From Nitrospira sp. (GTDB lineage Bacteria > Nitrospirota > Nitrospiria > Nitrospirales > Nitrospiraceae), in contig JAKDNQ010000009.1 of NCBI GenBank assembly GCA_030456405.1, positions 1 through 24,477 of the forward strand: a DNA stretch of 24,477 nt. Direction: 5' to 3'. How positions within the stretch are numbered: position 1 is the stretch's first letter; each line of letters starts with the position of its first letter. The notes below the pieces were generated by a model, which was given only the letters and a program-made list of their open reading frames with translations, did not search any database and was not told the DNA's origin. Positions 9,401 through 13,251 of this stretch are shown here, piece after piece. Made by a program: the position numbers and the translations under genes.

Positions 9401-10656
9401 TCGCTGTATAAGGCCACAAACCGTTCAAGGGGAACTTCGTTAACCGCATAGGCAGAATCCAGCCGCGCTTTCATCAGTGGCGGCACGGCTTCCGCCTTGG
9501 AGCTGACGGCAGAAAGCCGCTGAAACGATTTTAATGAGCGCACCACCTTCTCGCGGTGGTCCTGCGGAATGGCTTTCAGCGCGTCCGGTCGGTTCAGCAC
9601 GCTGACCAGCGAATCTTTCCTGAAATCCAGCGTCGGATTCGCCTCGAAGAACGTGAGTAACCCTCGACGAACAGGCTCCTCTTCTTCGAATTCTTTGTCG
9701 CGCACCATGCGATGGAGAACATCTTTCGGCGCCATGCGGAACAGCCGGTCATGCACGACGCCGGCTTTCTCCGGATCGCTCGTGGTGTTGCCGACGAGTG
9801 AACGAAACTCTTCCTTTTTCAAATTCAGCGCAATATCTCGGAGACTATGCGTCTTATGGTGAGCAAGAAACTCGCCGACCAAGGCTTCATCGTCATCGGT
9901 TAAATCCGCCAACTCATTCGTGAAGTGAAGCTGCCGGATCGTCGCATCATCAAACTCGTTCGACGCCGTCAGGAGCGGAGTGAGCCGGGAAAAATCGCCC
10001 TCCGCTTCGTGAAAGAGGTCGTCGAGTTTACCGTTTGTTTTATGGACTGCCTGGCAGCGTTGTAGACAGGCCAGGCGTTTGGTCTTTTGTGAACTCAGGG
10101 CAAACAATCTCTCAGGTCTCTTGGGCGCTGAACCGGCATCGGGTTTGGATTCATCATCAGTAGGATTGGCCTTGGCCGGTTTCCCGAGCGGTGCAGGTCT
10201 CTCCACAATAGGATCAACCTTGGTCGCATCAATCTCAATGGGCCGTGCAGGGCCAAGAGTCGTGCGTGGTGATGGTCGGCCAGCGGTTGTGATGGGTTGT
10301 CCCGCGGCTTTCGCTGCCACCGCAAACCAGCACACCTCGCCCACACGTCGTTCGGGATGACGTCCAGTCGCAGACAGCCCGACGAGGACTTCATACTCCA
10401 CGCGAACTCCAGGCTCAGTTCGAGGAAAGAGGGCGGTGTAATACTGGGCCTGCGGCGAGCTGCGGCTTTTCCGAACGTCGAGTTTCTGCCACGATGTGTT
10501 CGGTCGCCGGTAACGCACCGTCACATGCGCAGTCGGATATGTCGCCGCAACGGCCACAATCAGTTGGGGCGCTGGGTCGGCGATAGAATGGTGTGGCGCA
10601 GGGGTATCCTCTTTACCGAACCAAGCGTCGGTATCACCATAGCTCTGCGGTTTCAT
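475..10656 (-). CDS. Giant Tc toxin subunit A (TcA-like injection channel), 3393 aa
   Basis: TcA proteins form a pentameric bell-shaped channel that binds target cells and injects the TcC effector. Seen here in order: an N-terminal beta-rich (Ig/FN3-like) segment (about 30-115); a proline-rich linker (about 120-195); a helical region; a VRP1/SpvA-like motif with Cys496, Cys498 and Cys501 before SPAAYLVELFQYL; a PA14-like insert (about 1615-1725, from WDGLFVPEQEGTYTF); the ABC-toxin helical region; a neuraminidase-like beta region (about 2070-2370); the FDP...WRFLPF motif (about 2450-2473); long helices of the channel (about 2690-3085); and the C-terminal TcB-binding domain (about 3090-3393, with SLSVPCVVGPY). 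The start is ATG 10656, with AGGTGA upstream; a GTG at 10665 overlaps that site. The protein has no signal peptide. Classical TcA proteins are about 2500 aa. The gene lies 58 bp after the encapsulin-like gene, in an apparent operon. Confidence 0.93.
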   Translation of the reverse strand: MKPQSYGDTDAWFGKEDTPAPHHSIADPAPQLIVAVAATYPTAHVTVRYRRPNTSWQKLDVRKSRSSPQAQYYTALFPRTEPGVRVEYEVLVGLSATGRHPERRVGEVCWFAVAAKAAGQPITTAGRPSPRTTLGPARPIEIDATKVDPIVERPAPLGKPAKANPTDDESKPDAGSAPKRPERLFALSSQKTKRLACLQRCQAVHKTNGKLDDLFHEAEGDFSRLTPLLTASNEFDDATIRQLHFTNELADLTDDDEALVGEFLAHHKTHSLRDIALNLKKEEFRSLVGNTTSDPEKAGVVHDRLFRMAPKDVLHRMVRDKEFEEEEPVRRGLLTFFEANPTLDFRKDSLVSVLNRPDALKAIPQDHREKVVRSLKSFQRLSAVSSKAEAVPPLMKARLDSAYAVNEVPLERFVALYSESLGGEQVARTIHDQARRINDRNAYAWVALREAILSPTVHMVHGGQSVDARMEIAVKEAKQKNIPINFETLFGSVDLCQCEHCNSVYSPAAYLVELFQYLRNNNLVPPPEEPVDPDEPPDPDEPLSRFTGVPGIHEDTPLNKLFRRRPDLGRLQLTCENTNTLIPYIDLVNEVMESFVVDLENYEDNPSKPKQAHIAAHNVVDESSGQLLAEPQHINYSAYEILHKAVYPVCRLPYHQPIDAIRQYLKFLNTSRYELFHTFRKDAGERRKAGIAASNTLTVPFVPDEKAGKAESERLQALHILSVDRAIAAEYLGLTEEEYVILTKEGFHTREWYELDKHTTLTPAQYRSTIGLQEPWAYYGIDSENKMLNELKWVKPAQDTGMVGFLRRVNILYVDLIALLKTRYINPNYLSGRALAYMNQIPYSYRYLQTLVDGSKTDIKLKYQKVVELLQEDWVQHRDNRFDKNYIACWVYKYFAKIGKLIVLEDASACKCIEGTIRASVQRTDNNTTFTVDLYLDTDCQLHVLHSDPKDFVGHLDTSTGKLVLDQDFFGKNPIFVGNFTGLHGELGQVSVDLLLHIKGQPFICTSQETCDISKTQLKHLDGTDPVTSEYDRMHRFIRLWCKLGWSIAEVDLAITGVGETVKNPPSGPAGFSASKTFTFHPSLPPNEDDAAIVGTKSAAKLTNRVDRPSLKMRAAKLSPSRPASLGTTVTALPPGTDPKPGGTITADIPSVDPEKDCKPEPISQVVQEINPYLIDQLVAVKQVQERTGLELAKLLTFWTAIGTTGEPSLYERLFLQYNLIAIDDIFQDHGSGVYLTQGASISNHLPALMAAFKVDVAMLETIMSYAGIADALTLENVSHVYRHVLLAKLLGIRMTQLPAVFDLLKNQAHPFSQPTKTLVFFQVYERIDKSSFDTRHLNYLIRNEDDLDRPLAPETGDVFRLAISLRNALLQIETDHADIHDAEEATEEFLRSKLSLLFDGTVVDAIINLVQGTTVYQDTTRNKYTATLEESDREALSAFLLEERKKEEATPGGEFQNFLQRVQFSGERGLQVTGILSESDRTRLSELATLPGTADERDRFQIAVNKMLGQPTLFFDDVLAPMFPEAEDNVNAKTLLLAPDSHPENGSDDSASTKRVFLAQTFLPYLREQLRLRQVVQLLASDVGLDEDLTSKLVLDVIKTDSNDSLYQEIIRLREQQDPVLENPDAPTRWDGLFVPEQEGTYTFLLEAEGEASLTFNRKPAWKTATRIDDELIKFYESKPVLLKAGAIYPFLLQGYDEDSQGKIIGLFLKFNDQPQIPISDKHLFPALRTEAFTEAYLKLHKAAMLLDGFGMTMAELLLFLEFPSSFDDLNFNGLTFGQWLRLEAFYRLKKSLLAKQLSLIEFLRWTNEPEEVESDFPLVTQIHHLTGWLESDIGKLLSTDYFNLEDPKHFQNEVNLLKLQDTLKVEHKVGVGIDLLFQWGEPTSVFEKNQKIAGAIREAIRARYTQEEWEVAIKPVHDQLRESSKQALIAYLLAQPVLLDWGVRDADSLFEFFLIDVQMDACMETSRIKQAISSVQLYIQRCFLGLEDKHGVPSEILDRQRWEWMARYRVWEANRKVFLYPENWILPELRDDKSPFFKELESELLQNDVSQEAVQQAYTKYIGQVDEVANLEVVGFHVEKDPESLEDKKLHVVARTRNAPYFYYYRSYNFEYEYWYPWEKIDVDIPNITVENDDSQIVQNGSVVIPCVWNGRLFIFFPQLMQKTWTPAWRMDKTLEESAKSTSGSMAPIPYWEIKMAYSEYKSKAWTPKQLSNEAIYSKITDASGTKTEVWLYQDPDGFVFAPFIKTKAVPRYIKIQIYYTGKVFHLEHLSGSGIDLSSNSTTAGFQFARAFGFAGDGIVKTTNESNFMPSINELSFHYRSDQSDHGTKTMTPAQAIENEVSPTGEPYPAFVTKDTLSDVELSGVRKYIFSHPFTKDFLGYLSGGNIKTFFNNVIPISNNNYGSNNGISYHELLRPYAIYNWETYFHSAALLADHLSKSQRFEESMAWWHYIFDPINVKGNISQVWRFLPFRVTDSKNVLETIFSRLEPNSSDEAITEWRDNPFQPHFIARERPSAYMKWVVMKYIDNLIAWGDYLFRQDTIETLNQATQLYVLAGHILGARPEFIPQRGKRPPKSYLDLVDKWDAFSNAMVDLELIFPFSNQITTRTVNDGEPHYVNIHGFATALYFCIPDNPKLLEYWDTVADRLFKIRHCLNIEGVFRKLALFEPPIDPALLVQAAAQGLSISSVLNDLSTPMPNYRFNYLLARALEVTSEVKSLGNALLSALEKKDTESLSLLRAKHDTNIQTLVMEIRKKQLEEAQKTKASLEENRRAPAHRLEYYQKLADEEVSIPDRDVEFAITDEQLPDVKDESGMKLIGEEAEEIKKAKLSRDLEIGVGSTEVLASVFHAIPTITVDAKPFGIGPGAGFGGPQAGSVVQAVARGLQIGVNVTSAQSSAAGRKASHLRQLHDRRLQANMAGLEVKQIDKQITAQEIRIDLAQKEMDNHQVQIDQTKEVEDFLKSKFSNDQLYRWMGDQLKDLYYKTYFFAYDLAKKAEKGFRFEMGLSTSDIIKFGYWDSARSGLLAGEQLYLALKQLENAYVEAKPHDYEIVKNISLKQLDPLALIQLKETGVCEFDLREETFDLDYPGQNKRRIKTVSLSVPCVVGPYTNLNCIVRLLKHEYRNSKIAASASDYAKKLEEADERFVYNPIPTTAIAVSQGQNDSGVFELTFRDERYLPFEGAGAISSWHLELPQKFRQFDYQTISDVIVHLRYTSSEGGETLKQAAVEHLTGYVESASDLSQREGLFQMLSLKHEFPNEWHRFLHPEAGVTSQQLVLGPLKDRLPFFARHQLVTNLKVHTVRLFARIDQELSVSLLKSMELENLDPEQAESFVLSSGASVPPTLHQYVSDEMLEEIDGFWALQVTAPVPLTAEMLKDAWLVIKYQFELPQP
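9031..9084 (-). repeat. 18-bp tandem repeat coding a Pro/Asp/Glu-rich insert in TcA
   Basis: Two near-identical 18-bp units (9031-9048 and 9049-9066), each starting TGGTTCGTCTGG on the plus strand, are followed by a diverged third (9067-9084). They encode residues about 525-542, a run built from DPDEPP-type hexapeptides. The insert falls in a loop just after the VRP1 LVELFQYL motif and keeps the frame. It is probably a replication-slippage expansion in a surface loop. Confidence 0.75.
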
Positions 10657-10714
10657 AGGTCTCACCTCATAGCAGGCTCCGGGCCAACATCAGGACAATA
10701 ATCAAGCGAGCGAC

Positions 10715-11596
10715 CTATTTTTTGGCGCTCCCAAGCACGATGCGAACCACTGCTCGATTTTCGCGAACCCGTGGAGCGAAACGTTCTCTGACCCGCAACT
10801 TATAGATTTCTTCGCCGCGGTCGTCCCCCTGTGCGCGGAGAAATTCCAGTTTGGGCTGTTCAGCCGGCGGGCCGGCCGTGACGCAATCAAACGTCGGTCC
10901 GTCCAGCGAGGCGACGAACGCTTCCGTATCAGGGAGCGTCGTCGTGCGGTAAAAGCCGCCACCGGCCAGTGTCGGTTCAATACGGTCTTTGGGCAGCACC
11001 AATGCGCCTGGATTGGGGCTGTTCAGTTCACGCCAGAGCTGTTGCCCCAAGACCAAATGGTAACCACGATAATAGCCGAATCCTTCCAATCGAAGCACGG
11101 CCTCGTAGACAGCCGCAACCAACGATTCATTGGCGTTCTGAGGATCGACCGGAATAGGTCCCGATTTGTTTTCACCTTCCGCTTGAATAGCAGCCTGACG
11201 CAACCCGATAGGCGTAGGCTCGCAAGGCGGCATCTCAATACCCGGCGGTTTCGGGTTGAGCTTGAGATCGAATCCCGCAAACACCAACGCATCATGCCAT
11301 CGCGCCAGCGCGCTCGCCGCGCGATTCAACGTCGTCTTCGCCCGTTCCAGACTCGCCTCATCGCCCTGCGCGCGGGATAAGTTCACGAAGGCATAGGGCT
11401 CGAACAGCCCCAGGGTTTCGTTGTCATTGACCATACGCCGCTGAAAGTCGAAGCGGTTCCAGCGCACGGTGGTTTCCGTCCAGGCGACCGTGACTTCCGG
11501 GACAAACTGCTTCGCGACCGAGTTGGAGGCAAACCGCTCCATCACGGCGGCTTGCGCCAGTTTTTTCTGTTCCTCCGTCCAATGTAGCTCTTCCAT
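10715..11596 (-). CDS. Encapsulin-like (HK97-fold) shell protein, 293 aa
   Basis: Encapsulins are phage-capsid-derived proteins that self-assemble into protein nanocompartments. By eye the whole chain follows family 1 encapsulins. An N-terminal helix WTEEQKKLAQ...VAKQFV matches the LTEKQWQEID...GRKFV arm. The middle has FVNLSRAQGDE followed by a helix ending ARWHDALVFAGFD, the equivalent of the EFEDEVIFRG helix. Then come AAVYEAVLRLEG, YHLVLGQQLWREL and IEPTLAGGGFYRTTTLPDTEAFVAS, matching the GPYTLVI and RGGKIITTPRIEDALVVS stretch. Last is the E-loop/A-domain tail with RERFAPRV. Length is close to the usual 265-290. ATG 11596 follows AGGAGG with 5 nt spacing; the in-frame GTG at 11602 overlaps that site and is unlikely. 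It is an apparent operon partner of TcA. No cargo enzyme (ferritin-like, DyP peroxidase) is adjacent. A shell function here is inferred; a structural adaptor is possible. Confidence 0.75.
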   Translation of the reverse strand: MEELHWTEEQKKLAQAAVMERFASNSVAKQFVPEVTVAWTETTVRWNRFDFQRRMVNDNETLGLFEPYAFVNLSRAQGDEASLERAKTTLNRAASALARWHDALVFAGFDLKLNPKPPGIEMPPCEPTPIGLRQAAIQAEGENKSGPIPVDPQNANESLVAAVYEAVLRLEGFGYYRGYHLVLGQQLWRELNSPNPGALVLPKDRIEPTLAGGGFYRTTTLPDTEAFVASLDGPTFDCVTAGPPAEQPKLEFLRAQGDDRGEEIYKLRVRERFAPRVRENRAVVRIVLGSAKK

Positions 11597-11601
11597 GGGC
11601 A

Positions 11602-11607
11602 CCTCCT
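11602..11607 (-). promoter_or_regulatory. Shine-Dalgarno deciding the encapsulin-like start
   Basis: A perfect AGGAGG read on the minus strand, 5 nt before ATG 11596. It overlaps the competing GTG at 11600-11602, which therefore cannot be the initiation codon served by this site. Confidence 0.8.
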
Positions 11608-11660
11608 GTTTTTAAGATGAAGCCTTCCGATCATCGCACCGAGGGTACAAGTTCTCTTTT

Positions 11661-11708
11661 CTAATCCCAGACCGCCGGGTCCCAGTTCATCTCATTCGAG
11701 TAGTTCAT
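11661..11708 (-). CDS. 15-residue peptide ORF at the head of the encapsulin-TcA operon
   Basis: ATG 11708 runs to a TAG at 11661-11663 and encodes MNYSNEMNWDPAVWD. It has a near-ideal Shine-Dalgarno, AAGGAG at 11715-11720, with 6 nt spacing, as good as that of the following gene. The stop lies 64 bp before the encapsulin-like ATG. The peptide is acidic, lacks Lys and Arg, and has two Trp in its last seven residues. It matches no encapsulin targeting peptide that I know. It could be a translated leader peptide that controls the operon, a free docking peptide for the shell, or the remnant of a longer gene. Function is unknown. The support is the ribosome-binding site and position only. Confidence 0.5.
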   Translation of the reverse strand: MNYSNEMNWDPAVWD

Positions 11709-11878
11709 GATGTGCTCCTTTCATCAAGGGTTAGAGTTCGTGTCGTCTATCTCTAAAAACGAGGACCTAGTGAGGACACAAGGTCCAGTCTCGTCCATCT
11801 CCTGTACGAAGCACATGAGTGCTCACTCCCGAACTTATCGTCTCCATTGTTGCAGCCATCTCCATGTTGACGTAAAGT
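11709..11878. promoter_or_regulatory. Divergent intergenic region between the encapsulin-TcA operon and the DUF4160 gene
   Basis: This 170-bp gap must hold the start signals for both directions. I see two short inverted repeats: GGACCT (11763-11768) with AGGTCC (11781-11786), 12 nt apart, and GAGTG-CT-CACTC (11817-11828). Either could be an operator. No convincing -35/-10 pair could be placed for either strand: TAGAGA on the minus strand near 11750 lacks a well-spaced -35, and TAAAGT next to ATG 11879 is too close to the start codon. Confidence 0.35.
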
Positions 11879-12142
11879 ATGGGGGCGCCTGAGCTTTGCC
11901 GGTTTCTTGGAATTGTCATTGCGATGTTTTACCGTGAGCATAGTCCTGCTCACTTTCACGCGTTCTACGGCGAGTTTGACATCACGGTGGAAATTGAAAC
12001 CGGCATCGTGAACGGGAAGTTCCCTAAACGAGCACTGGCTCACGTTCTTGAGTGGCATGGGTTGCATCAAGAGGAACTCATGGACAATTGGCGCTTGGTG
12101 CAAGAGCGAAAGCCTCTGAAACCAATTCAACCGCTGGAGTAG
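11879..12142 (+). CDS. DUF4160 domain protein, 87 aa
   Basis: The sequence follows the DUF4160 pattern across its whole length: CRFLGIVIAMFY, then the family signature H-x-P/A-x-H-F-H-A (EHSPAHFHAFYGE), then the acidic beta segment FDITVEIETG and a C-terminal helix ALAHVLEWHGLHQEELMDNW ending KPLKPIQPLE. Length fits the family (about 80-95). ATG 11879 matches the usual N-terminus but has no Shine-Dalgarno. It is followed 4 bp later by a DUF2442 gene. This pair recurs in many bacteria and archaea and is often annotated as a toxin-antitoxin-like module; the biochemical role is not known to me. It is transcribed against the Tc genes that flank it. Confidence 0.85.
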   Translation: MGAPELCRFLGIVIAMFYREHSPAHFHAFYGEFDITVEIETGIVNGKFPKRALAHVLEWHGLHQEELMDNWRLVQERKPLKPIQPLE

Positions 12143-12146
12143 ACTG

Positions 12147-12401
12147 ATGCACTTTCGCCTAGTGGATGCACGGCACGTCCATGATTGTATTCTGTGGCTC
12201 AAGTTTAGCGATGGAGTTGAAGGTGAAATTGATCTCCGAGATGAACAATACGGACCCATCTTTGAACCATTAAAAGATGCCGAATTGTTTAAGCAGTTCC
12301 GCATCGATCCCGATCTCCATACTCTGGTGTGGCCCAACGGAGCTGATTTTTCGCCGGAGTTTCTGCATGACAACGTCCGTGTCACCACCCAACGTTCATA
12401 G
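12147..12401 (+). CDS. DUF2442 domain protein, 84 aa
   Basis: It shows the DUF2442 hallmarks: ILWLKFSDGVEGEIDL, then FEPLKDAELFKQFRIDP, then the near-invariant TLVWPNGADFSPEFL. ATG 12147 lies 4 bp after the DUF4160 stop, with GGAG inside the end of that gene as a plausible ribosome-binding site, so the two are translationally linked. DUF2442 proteins are usual partners of DUF4160 proteins and are often treated as the putative antitoxin or partner subunit. That role is inferred from the pairing, not visible in the sequence. Confidence 0.85.
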   Translation: MHFRLVDARHVHDCILWLKFSDGVEGEIDLRDEQYGPIFEPLKDAELFKQFRIDPDLHTLVWPNGADFSPEFLHDNVRVTTQRS

Positions 12402-12411
12402 CTCACTTCTC

Positions 12412-12430
12412 GCAGCCTCTTGGAGGTTGC
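12412..12430 (+). promoter_or_regulatory. Short hairpin between the two TA-like modules
   Basis: GCAGCCTC (12412-12419) can pair with GAGGTTGC (12423-12430), with one G-U pair and a 3-nt loop, starting 11 bp after the DUF2442 stop. No T-run follows, so it is not a standard intrinsic terminator. It precedes a possible promoter TTGACT (12434-12439), 18 nt, TATCCT (12458-12463) for the RelB/RelE pair and could be an autoregulatory operator. Confidence 0.3.
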
Positions 12431-12483
12431 ACGTTGACTTCGCCACAATGTAATCGCTATCCTCCAAACCAAAGGAAGGGCTC

Positions 12484-12683
12484 ATGAAAGTCGCTGATCT
12501 GACCGTCGAAGAACTCCAAGCGCTGATCAAAACAACCATCCACGAAGAACTGCAAGAGTTGCTGTCCGATCCCGATGCGGGGCGCGAATTAACCCAGGAA
12601 ATTGAAGCGCGTCTGACTGCTTCATTACAGTCAACAGAGCGCATCCCGTTCGAGGAAGTCAAAAGAAGGCATACGCTTCGTTG
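12484..12683 (+). CDS. Putative antitoxin of a RelE/ParE-type module, 66 aa
   Basis: A small acidic, mostly helical protein (ADLTVEELQALIKTTIHEEL, later a basic tail EEVKRRHTLR) placed directly before a RelE-type toxin gene. ATG 12484 has a good AGGAAGG at 12473-12479. The TGA stop (12682-12684) shares its last base with the ATG of the toxin gene, a typical arrangement for translational coupling of antitoxin and toxin. The sequence itself does not carry a clear DNA-binding fold; the call rests on size, charge pattern and partner. The CDS including its full stop codon ends at 12684. Confidence 0.7.
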
Positions 12684-12941
12684 ATGTTCCATGTTGAGTT
12701 CACTCCACAAGCGCTCGAAGATCTGTCTCAGCTCGACCGTGGGATAGCGAACCGAATCGTGGCCAAGGTTCAATGGCTCGCTAAGCAGTACGATCACGTT
12801 CAGCATGAAACCCTCACTGGACGCTTTGCGGGACTGTATAAGCTCCGTGTCGGCGATTGGCGCGTGCTCTACACCACAGACCCAACCAAGTTCATCATGA
12901 CGGTGCATGTCATCGCCCATCGCAGTACAGTCTATAAGTGA
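12684..12941 (+). CDS. RelE/ParE superfamily toxin, 85 aa
   Basis: RelE-type toxins are small ribosome-dependent mRNA interferases or, in ParE-like members, gyrase poisons. The chain has the family layout: VEFTPQALEDLSQLD at the N-terminus, a helical hairpin, then GLYKLRVGDWRVLYTTD, a basic beta-strand block with conserved Arg, and the C-terminal HVIAHRSTVYK, the HR-x-x-VY ending typical of RelE. ATG 12684 overlaps the upstream stop by one base; a TTG at 12681 would add one Met and cannot be excluded. The full set of expected core strands is present, so the toxin looks intact. Confidence 0.88.
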   Translation: MFHVEFTPQALEDLSQLDRGIANRIVAKVQWLAKQYDHVQHETLTGRFAGLYKLRVGDWRVLYTTDPTKFIMTVHVIAHRSTVYK

Positions 12942-12966
12942 CGTGTCCAGCCGACCTAGCGTAAGG

Positions 12967-13068
12967 TTCCAGTACGCACGCAAAGTCCCCTTCGCCCTCG
13001 AACAGCGCCCTCCGTGCGTTCGCCCGATTGAGGACGTGATAAACCAGATCCGTTGACGTGGGGCGCAA
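12967..13068 (-). pseudogene. 5' fragment of a REP-associated (Y1/IS200-like) transposase gene
   Basis: From a TTG at 13068 the minus strand encodes the N-terminal signature of REP-associated tyrosine transposases: LVYHVLNRANARRALFEG followed by EGDF. Resemblance fades after about 34 codons, and the frame closes soon after, inside the 3' end of the RelE gene on the other strand. The HUH motif, catalytic Tyr and the rest of the roughly 200-residue protein are absent. It is a relic, truncated at the border with the toxin-antitoxin genes. The two 64-bp direct repeats just upstream of it may be the non-coding part of the same element. Confidence 0.6.
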
Positions 13069-13072
13069 CGAT

Positions 13073-13136
13073 CTACCCATGGGCGATCCTCAATTCGCTC
13101 CCGTTCATTCAAACAATGGTTCCTGCCACCTTTTTC
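13073..13136. repeat. 64-bp direct repeat, copy 1
   Basis: It is identical at 63 of 64 positions to 13181-13244 (A at 13092 versus T at 13200). It starts CTACCCATGGGCGATCCTC on the plus strand and ends in a run of T. Read on the minus strand it begins GAAAAAGGTGGCAGGAACC, close to the AAAAAGGTGCCAGGCACC motif that I associate with REP-type repeats. It lies 5 bp upstream of the transposase relic. Confidence 0.9.
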
Positions 13137-13180
13137 TTCCCCTTGCACCAAATAAAGACTCCCGACCCTTTTGTTTGATC

Positions 13181-13244
13181 CTACCCATGGGCGATCCTCT
13201 ATTCGCTCCCGTTCATTCAAACAATGGTTCCTGCCACCTTTTTC
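13181..13244. repeat. 64-bp direct repeat, copy 2, abutting the TcB-TcC stop codon
   Basis: Second copy of the unit at 13073, in the same orientation at a period of 108 bp. It ends 7 bp from the stop codon of the Tc fusion gene, so the toxin 3' end borders directly on repeated DNA. The 44 bp between the copies has no recognisable feature. Confidence 0.9.
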
Positions 13245-13251
13245 GTCCCTT

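Noticed and set aside
8338..9411. 357-codon open frame on the plus strand inside TcA
   Set aside because: It is antisense to the conserved VRP1 region of TcA; its composition is that of a reverse-strand shadow and there is no ribosome-binding site or family match.
11766..11864. 32-codon frame (MEMAATMETISSGV...) on the minus strand upstream of the 15-codon ORF
   Set aside because: No ribosome-binding site and no family resemblance.
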